NCBI GenBank assembly: GCA_964475685.1
Contig: CAYYXP010000078.1
Location: 1-35,928 of the forward strand
Direction of reading: 5' to 3'
Origin: CAVVWJ01 sp964475685
Lineage (GTDB): Bacteria > Gemmatimonadota > Gemmatimonadetes > Gemmatimonadales > GWC2-71-9
DNA length: 35,928 bases
Shown one piece after another: positions 30,722 through 35,928 of this stretch (its first letter is position 1; each line of letters opens with the position of its first letter). Both the position numbers and the translations under genes were made by a program. The notes under the pieces were generated by a model. The model saw only the letters and a list, made by a program, of their open reading frames with translations, was not told the origin of the DNA and searched no databases.

Positions 30722-31951
30722 GTGACTGACGCCGAGCGGCGGGACCGGGCGGTGCCCGACGCGCCGCTGGGCGTGCGCCTCTCCTGGGTCGGGGCGCTCT
30801 CCTTCGCCTCCGGTCTTCCCTACTTCCTCTTCACCGAGACGGTCCCGGTCTGGCTGGCGCGGGAAGGGGTGAGCCTGGCCGGCATCGGCCTCGCGACCGG
30901 TGCGTCGATGCCGTGGGTGCTCAAGTTCCTCTGGGCGCCGTTGGTCGATCGGATCGGCAACCGGCGTGCATGGATCCGGGCCTGCCTCGTGCTTCTGGCA
31001 ATCACGACCGCGATCCTCGCGGGAGCCGATCCGTCCCACCACGGCGCGCGGCTCGGCGCACTGCTTCTGCTCTACGTGACCTTGTCGGCCACCCAGGACA
31101 TCGCGATCGACGCGTACACCATCGAGACGACCTCGGGTCGGGAACTCGGCGTGGCCAACTCGGTGCGGATCGGGGCCTACAGGGGGGCGAGCTTCGTCTC
31201 CAGCGCGCTGCTGGTCTACGTGGCCGCCCGGCAAGGATGGCCCGCGGCGTTCCTCCTCGGCGCGGCGATTACCGCCGCCCTTGCCGCCGGGGCACTAGTC
31301 CTGCCCGAGTCCAGTCGCGGCGCCCGGCACGCGCAGGCGCTTTCCGAGCCGATGGCGGCGCTGTTCCGGCGGCCGGGGATCTGGGCGGTACTGCTCTTCG
31401 CGCTCCTCTTCAAGCTCGACATCTCGGCGATGGACCCGATGACCAAGCCCTTCTGGGTGGCGCGCGGGCTCTCGCTGGATCAGATCGCGGCGCTCACCAC
31501 CGGCCGCCTCGTCGCGACGGTCGCGGGCGCGGCCCTCGGCGGCCTCCTCGCCACTCGCATCGGGATCTTCCGCGCCCTCTGGACTATGGGGCTGGTTCAG
31601 CTGCTCTCGAGCCTTGGATACGCGCTGGCGGCGGCGGTGCCGGCGCACCACGGACTCATCACGGGGGCGGCACTCTTCGAGAATTTCGCGGCGGGCCTGG
31701 GGACGGCGGCGTTTCTGGCCTTCCTGATGTCGGTCTGCGAGCGCCGCTATGCCGCGACCCAATTCGCGCTGCTCAGCGCGGCATACGCGTTGAGCCGCTG
31801 GGCCGTCGGGCTGGTGTCGGGAGTGCTCGCGGAGCGGTTTGGCTTCGCCCACTACTTCCTGCTGACCTTCGCCCTTGGTCTGCCGGCGTATGCCCTTCTC
31901 CCCTGGGTGCGCTACGCGGCCGGGAAACCGGACGAACCCCTGGTTACGTGA
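30722..31951 (+). CDS. AmpG-like MFS permease (probable muropeptide importer)
   Basis: A 409-residue major-facilitator transporter with about 12 membrane helices. FLWAPLVDRIGNRRAW after helix 2 and TQDIAIDAYTIE in helix 4 are the AmpG-family signatures. AmpG imports GlcNAc-anhydroMurNAc muropeptides for cell-wall recycling. The start is GTG, 9 bp after the phosphatase stop. Its 3' end overlaps that of nagZ by 8 bp, tail to tail. Nearness to nagZ, anmK and murQ supports the muropeptide role; related transporters also move other solutes, so the substrate is inferred. Confidence 0.84.
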   Translation: MTDAERRDRAVPDAPLGVRLSWVGALSFASGLPYFLFTETVPVWLAREGVSLAGIGLATGASMPWVLKFLWAPLVDRIGNRRAWIRACLVLLAITTAILAGADPSHHGARLGALLLLYVTLSATQDIAIDAYTIETTSGRELGVANSVRIGAYRGASFVSSALLVYVAARQGWPAAFLLGAAITAALAAGALVLPESSRGARHAQALSEPMAALFRRPGIWAVLLFALLFKLDISAMDPMTKPFWVARGLSLDQIAALTTGRLVATVAGAALGGLLATRIGIFRALWTMGLVQLLSSLGYALAAAVPAHHGLITGAALFENFAAGLGTAAFLAFLMSVCERRYAATQFALLSAAYALSRWAVGLVSGVLAERFGFAHYFLLTFALGLPAYALLPWVRYAAGKPDEPLVT

Positions 31952-33365
31952 GCCGCGTGCGCAGCCAGCGGGCGACGGCCTCCTGCATGAGCCGCTGGCG
32001 GTGCCAGGCCAGGAGCACCGGGGCATTGCCCGGAAGCTGTGACAGCAGACGCGGGTGTCCGAAGAGGACGATGAGGTCGGCATCGGCGGCGCGGTCGGCG
32101 AGCGTTTCCAGCGAGGCGGCGCCGAATCCGGAGCGACCCTTCCACGCCCTCGGCTCCGCGAAGGCGAGCACGACCCGCGAGCCGCCGGCATAGCGGCCCA
32201 CCATCTCTTCGCCCAGCGCCCGGGACGTCCAGTCGCTCGGTCCCGGGGGATAGGGGCCGCCCAGATCGTCATCCACGACGAGAAGATCCACCGGCCCCTC
32301 CAGCCCGGGGGCCGCACCGCGAATCATCCCATGTTCGAGCAGCGCGTCCGCCAGCGCATCGGCCGAGTCGAACGGTCCCCGCGTGACAGGAGCCGTGGGA
32401 CCGGACGCGACGGCCAGGAAGCGCTCGTACCGCGCGAGTGCCTCGTCGAGGCGCCCGCGGGGCAGTGCCCCGCTTTCGAGCGCCTGCTCCAGCGCTTCCT
32501 TGACCCGGCGCGCGTCCTTGGGGTAAAGCAGCAGGTCCACGCCGGCACACACCGCTTCCACCGCGGCATCCGACTCGCGCCGCCCCTGCAGCGCCCCATC
32601 CATGATGAGGGCATCGGACACCACCAGCCCATCGAAACCGAGTCGGCCGCGCAACTCGTCGAGCACCGGCTTCGAGAGGGTGGCGGGGAGTCCGGACGGA
32701 TCGAGCGAGGGATAGGCCACGTGCCCCGTCATGATGGAGGCGACACCGGCTCCCACCGCCACATGGAACGGCACGAGGTCGCTCTCCCGCAGCAGCGCAG
32801 CGCTCGCCTCGACCACCGGAAGGTCGATGTGCGAATCGACCGTGGTTCGGCCGTGACCGGGGTAGTGCTTGGCGCAGGCGAGGGCGCCGGCATTCTGGCA
32901 TCCCTCGATCCAGCTCCGCACGTAGCTGGCCACCCGTTGGGGATCCTCGCCGAACGCGCGGGTCTGCACGATGGGGTTGGCCGGAAGCACATCCAGGTCG
33001 GCAACGGGCGCGAGCACCCAGTTGATGCCGACGGCGCGTGCCTCCTGCGCCGTCACCGCACCGGCCCAGCGAACCACGGCCGCGTCTTCCAGCGACGCCA
33101 ACGCCGCGGGCGGGGGAAACTCGGTGAGACCGGTCACCTGCTGTCCGGCCCCCCGCTCGAGGTCGCAGGCGATCAGCAACGGCCTGCCGGCCCGGCGAAG
33201 GAGATCGGCGGTGAGCCGTCGGACCGCCTCGACGGTGCCGCCGAAGATGATGAAGCCGCCGACGCCGAGATGGAGGGCATCGGCGATGGCGCCGGCCTCG
33301 TGGGCGAAGCCGCCATCGGGACGCCAGCGGAGCGACGGGAGGATGAGGCGGGCGGGCTCCTTCAT
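31944..33365 (-). CDS. nagZ: Glycoside hydrolase family 3, probable beta-N-acetylhexosaminidase NagZ
   Basis: A 473-residue GH3 enzyme predicted to remove GlcNAc from muropeptides in the cytoplasm. The NagZ acid/base loop KHYPGHGRTTVDSH is at 166-179 (H179). The nucleophile is D251 in GLVVSDALIMDG. The usual DQEGGRVQ motif reads DLERGAGQQV at 68-77, a clear variant. It is longer than typical NagZ (about 340 residues), with roughly 120 extra C-terminal residues (VDLLVVDDDLGG, VLAFAEPRAWKG, DLIVLFGHP) resembling a second GH3 domain. There is no signal peptide. Its ATG overlaps the anmK stop (ATGA), so it is the last gene of the murQ-anmK-nagZ unit. Confidence 0.88.
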   Translation of the reverse strand: MKEPARLILPSLRWRPDGGFAHEAGAIADALHLGVGGFIIFGGTVEAVRRLTADLLRRAGRPLLIACDLERGAGQQVTGLTEFPPPAALASLEDAAVVRWAGAVTAQEARAVGINWVLAPVADLDVLPANPIVQTRAFGEDPQRVASYVRSWIEGCQNAGALACAKHYPGHGRTTVDSHIDLPVVEASAALLRESDLVPFHVAVGAGVASIMTGHVAYPSLDPSGLPATLSKPVLDELRGRLGFDGLVVSDALIMDGALQGRRESDAAVEAVCAGVDLLLYPKDARRVKEALEQALESGALPRGRLDEALARYERFLAVASGPTAPVTRGPFDSADALADALLEHGMIRGAAPGLEGPVDLLVVDDDLGGPYPPGPSDWTSRALGEEMVGRYAGGSRVVLAFAEPRAWKGRSGFGAASLETLADRAADADLIVLFGHPRLLSQLPGNAPVLLAWHRQRLMQEAVARWLRTRLT

Positions 33366-34492
33366 GCCGGTGTCACCGTTCCGAGCACGCGCGGACCCCG
33401 GGCGCCGGTGGCGGCGGGAAGGTTGCCGGGCTGCCCGTGCACGGTGAGATACCCGAGCAGCGCGAAGGCGACAGCTTCCTTGGCGTCTCCGGAGAAGAAG
33501 AGGTCGTCGAAGCTGCGCAGCGCATGGGACTGCCTGAGCGCGCCGAGGTGTCGCGCCAGCGAGGCCATGAGTCCCGGATGGTGGCAGCCGCCCCCGGAGG
33601 CCACCACGTCCGACTCGACGGGAATCCACCGACCGACCGCGCCCGCCACGCTCCGGGCAGTGAGCTCGACCGCCGTCGCGACGCCGTTGACCCCCGGCAC
33701 CCTGCCGTGCAGGGCGGTGGCGTACTGGTCGCCGAAGCGTTCCCGGCCCGTGCTCTTGGGCGGGGGTGCGGCAAAGAAGTCGTCGGCCAGCAGATCGGCG
33801 AGCGCCGATTCATCGGGCACCCCCGAGGCGGCAAGCAGACCGTCGCGGTCATACGACCTGGTGCCGTCCACCATCCGAGCCACGGCGTCGATGACGGCCA
33901 CACCGGGACCGGTGTCGAACGCGAGCACACCCGCTTCCTGCGCGCGACGGGGAACGTACGTCAGGTTCGCCATCCCCCCCAGGTTGAGCAGCACCCGCGG
34001 GGCGTCCGCGGCGGCGAAAAGCAGCAGGTCGGCCATCGGGACGAGAGGCGCCCCCTGCCCCCCGGCGGCCACGTCGCGCGCCCGGAATCCGCTCACCACG
34101 CGCACCCCAAATCGCTCGGCGAGAACAGCCGGCTCTCCAAGCTGCCACGACACCGCGGCGGGCTCGTGCCAGATGGTCTGTCCCGGGAAGGCGATGAGGG
34201 CGACATCCGACGCCGGCACCCGCGCCTCGGACAAGAGCATCTCCACCGCCTCGGCGGCCCACTCGGCGACTTGCACGTGCAGGCGCGCGAAACGGGCCGC
34301 CGGGTTCACTCCGTTTTCGGGCGCCTGGATCGCCACCCGGATCCGGTGCCGCTCCTCCTCGTCGTACGGGCGGGTGACGAAATGAATCAGCGTCGCATGC
34401 GTCGGGCCGTCGAACCGCACCAGCGCGGCATCCATCCCGTCGAGCGACGTGCCCGACATCAGGCCGACCGCCAGCGTGGGCCGCTCGCTCAT
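33362..34492 (-). CDS. anmK: Anhydro-N-acetylmuramic acid kinase
   Basis: A 376-residue sugar kinase of the acetate/hexokinase/actin fold that opens 1,6-anhydro-MurNAc with ATP to give MurNAc-6-phosphate. The family N-terminus GLMSGTSLDGMD is at residues 10-21. AFPGQTIWHEP, VVSGFRARDVAAGGQGAPLVP, NLGGMANLT and AFDTGPG follow in order, and GGGCHHPGLM near the C-terminus closes the nucleotide site. The ATG overlaps the murQ stop (ATGA) and the stop overlaps the nagZ start, so the three are translationally coupled. Confidence 0.95.
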   Translation of the reverse strand: MSERPTLAVGLMSGTSLDGMDAALVRFDGPTHATLIHFVTRPYDEEERHRIRVAIQAPENGVNPAARFARLHVQVAEWAAEAVEMLLSEARVPASDVALIAFPGQTIWHEPAAVSWQLGEPAVLAERFGVRVVSGFRARDVAAGGQGAPLVPMADLLLFAAADAPRVLLNLGGMANLTYVPRRAQEAGVLAFDTGPGVAVIDAVARMVDGTRSYDRDGLLAASGVPDESALADLLADDFFAAPPPKSTGRERFGDQYATALHGRVPGVNGVATAVELTARSVAGAVGRWIPVESDVVASGGGCHHPGLMASLARHLGALRQSHALRSFDDLFFSGDAKEAVAFALLGYLTVHGQPGNLPAATGARGPRVLGTVTPA

Positions 34493-35415
34493 GTGCCGCG
34501 CACCACGGGCGGATCGCCCACGATGGCGCGGAGATGGCCGGCATGCTCACCGAGCAGTCGTTCGGCCTCCTCCCGGGTCACGCCGCGACGCGCCATGACG
34601 ATCGCCGCCTTCACGCTTCCCTCCGCCGCGTCGAGCACCGCGCGAGCCTCCTCCCGGCCGAGCCCGGTGGTCTCCATCACGATACGCTGGCTCCGGTCTA
34701 TCAACTTGTCGTTCCAGGCCCGCAGATCCACCATGAGATTGCCGTAGGTCTTCCCCAGCCGGATCATGGCGCCGGTGGTGAGCGTGTTGAGCACGAGCTT
34801 GGTCGCGGTGCCGGACTTCATGCGGGTGGAGCCGGTGACGACCTCGGGGCCGACGAGTACGGTGATGCACACGTCGCAGGTGTCCTTGAGAAGCGCCGGC
34901 GGCTCGGAGCAGGAGACGAGCGCCGTGCGTGCGCCCAGCGCTTGTGCCCGGGAGAGCGCGGCCCGAACGAAGGGCGTCGTGCCGCTGGCCGCGATGCCCA
35001 CGACCACGTCGCCGGGGCCTACCCGGCGGGCGTCCATCTCGCCGATCCCGGCGTTGACGTCGTCCTCGGCGCCTTCGACCGACCGGGTGAGCGCGGGAAG
35101 GCCCCCCGCGATGATGCCCACGACCATCTCCGGCGCCGTGCCGAAAGTCGGCGGACACTCCGCGGCGTCGAGCACGCCGAGCCGCCCGCTCGTGCCCGCC
35201 CCCACGTAGAGCAGTCGGCCTCCCGACCGGAACGCGGCCTCGATGAGGTCGATGGCGCGCGCGATGTCGTCGCGGGCCCGCGCGACTGCTCCGGACACGG
35301 TCGCGTCCTCGGCGCCGATGAGATTCACGATCTCGAGCGCGGATGCGGTGTCGATAGTGGCGCTACGGGGGTTGCGCCGTTCGGTCAGGCGCGTATCGAG
35401 GAAGTCGTCAGCCAC
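34489..35415 (-). CDS. murQ: N-acetylmuramic acid 6-phosphate etherase
   Basis: A 308-residue SIS-domain lyase that removes lactate from MurNAc-6-phosphate to give GlcNAc-6-phosphate, the next step after AnmK. It shows LTERRNPRSATID, LLYVGAGTSGRLGVLDAAECPPTFG, VVGIAASGTTPFV and TRMKSGTATKLVLNTLTTGAMI, all MurQ signatures, plus a C-terminal helix pair. The start is GTG at 35413-35415, chosen because it matches the family N-terminus. A GTG at 35445 would add ten residues. Neither has a Shine-Dalgarno; a TAATTT box lies at 35458-35463. It is the first gene of the recycling unit. Confidence 0.94.
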   Translation of the reverse strand: MADDFLDTRLTERRNPRSATIDTASALEIVNLIGAEDATVSGAVARARDDIARAIDLIEAAFRSGGRLLYVGAGTSGRLGVLDAAECPPTFGTAPEMVVGIIAGGLPALTRSVEGAEDDVNAGIGEMDARRVGPGDVVVGIAASGTTPFVRAALSRAQALGARTALVSCSEPPALLKDTCDVCITVLVGPEVVTGSTRMKSGTATKLVLNTLTTGAMIRLGKTYGNLMVDLRAWNDKLIDRSQRIVMETTGLGREEARAVLDAAEGSVKAAIVMARRGVTREEAERLLGEHAGHLRAIVGDPPVVRGT

Positions 35416-35523
35416 GCATCGGAGAGGAAAAGTGTATGCCGGCACCTGCGTGCGGCTAAATTAGAGGCCGTCGAAGGCCTGGGGCAACCTCCCCGCTCGA
35501 CCCACCCGACCACCGAGGAATCC

Positions 35524-35928
35524 TTGCGTCACTACCGATCTCCGTTCACGCTCGTACTGCTGGCTGCACTCGCCTGCGCCCCGCGCACCGGCACCGGCGA
35601 GCGCGCCGCTCCCGCCGCCGGCTGGACCCGCGTCGGCAGAGCCACGGTGACGGAGGGAAGGTCCGCCATGGTCGTTTCGGGGAGCCCGATCGCCAGCGAC
35701 GTCGGGCGCGACATCCTCCGCCAGGGGGGCAATGCGGTGGACGCCGCGGTGGCGGTCGGCTTCGCGCTGGCCGTCGTGCATCCCGAGGCGGGGAACCTCG
35801 GCGGGGGCGGATTCATGGTCATCCGCCTCCGGGACGGTACGGTGCACTCCATCGATTATCGGGAAATGGCCCCCTCCGGGGCCAGCCGCGATATGTACCT
35901 CGACGCTGACGGCCAGCCGACCGAGCGC
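35524..35928 (+). CDS. ggt: Gamma-glutamyltransferase lipoprotein, N-terminal part
   Basis: The first 135 codons of a gamma-glutamyltranspeptidase, cut by the right edge. The TTG start has GAGGAA 4 nt upstream. The N-terminus (MRHYRSPFTLVLLAALAC) is a lipoprotein signal with lipobox LAAC-like LALAC. The mature part has the family pattern MVVSGSPIASDVGRDILRQGGNAVDAAVA, VHPEAGNLGGGGFMV and IDYREMAPSGA, the last being the substrate-arginine region. The self-processing threonine lies beyond the window. It diverges from murQ. It may degrade glutathione or gamma-glutamyl peptides outside the cytoplasm. Confidence 0.92.
   Translation, partial: MRHYRSPFTLVLLAALACAPRTGTGERAAPAAGWTRVGRATVTEGRSAMVVSGSPIASDVGRDILRQGGNAVDAAVAVGFALAVVHPEAGNLGGGGFMVIRLRDGTVHSIDYREMAPSGASRDMYLDADGQPTER

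Noticed and set aside
32055..34385. A 776-codon open frame on the plus strand opposite nagZ and anmK
   Set aside because: Both opposite genes have full catalytic motifs. The frame's translation is low-complexity Arg/Pro/Gly, typical of GC-rich antisense.

Overview
The window is a dense, GC-rich bacterial chromosome segment with 33 protein genes (two cut by the window edges) and one SRP RNA. I see no tRNA, rRNA, insertion sequence, CRISPR array or phage gene. The gene set (GWxTD protein, MglA with a roadblock partner, a zinc-ribbon kinase with PEGA and TonB-like ends, class II ribonucleotide reductase, a lipoprotein amidase) and the composition suggest a member of the Gemmatimonadota or a close FCB-group relative. 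That placement is inference from gene content, not from a marker-gene tree.

Layout. 1-4433 (minus): SRP RNA, dnaX, ybaB-type gene, recR, a small membrane protein, a roadblock protein, mglA and the start of pgsA, tightly packed or overlapping. 4494-10965 (minus): pyruvate kinase, an MBL phosphodiesterase, glucose-6-phosphate isomerase, class II aldolase, a YtxH protein and a YihY membrane protein, i.e. three glycolytic enzymes in one run. 11002-16818 (minus): ispG, ccdA, tlpA-type thioredoxin, exported 1-Cys peroxiredoxin, an exported unknown protein whose best start is ATT, and a YtcJ-type amidohydrolase behind a strikingly AT-rich spacer. fabH (plus) diverges from ispG. 17930-21789 (minus): aldo/keto reductase, a SHOCT-like small protein and nrdJ. 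22110-24643 (minus): gamma-class carbonic anhydrase overlapping a zinc-ribbon/kinase/PEGA/TonB-like protein. An unknown gene lies at 24847-25299 (plus). 25307-29549 (minus): GWxTD protein and an Amidase_3 lipoprotein. 29669-31951 (plus): PP2C phosphatase and an AmpG-like permease. 31944-35415 (minus): murQ, anmK and nagZ. A gamma-glutamyltransferase lipoprotein begins at 35524 (plus) and runs off the edge.

How the genes work together. AmpG, NagZ, AnmK and MurQ form a muropeptide import and recycling route ending at GlcNAc-6-P, next to an envelope amidase. A membrane Ser/Thr kinase and a PP2C phosphatase bracket the GWxTD/amidase pair and could form a signalling couple. CcdA, the TlpA protein and the peroxiredoxin form a thiol-redox set for the exported compartment.

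Most notable signals: (i) all four predicted signal-peptidase-I substrates have Gln directly after the likely cleavage Ala, like the Bacteroidetes 'Q-rule'; (ii) four genes have a -10-like box ending 5-6 nt before ATG and no Shine-Dalgarno, suggesting leaderless mRNAs; (iii) a probable ATT start codon; (iv) the kinase architecture; (v) the AT-rich spacer with a perfect 16-bp palindrome at its edge.
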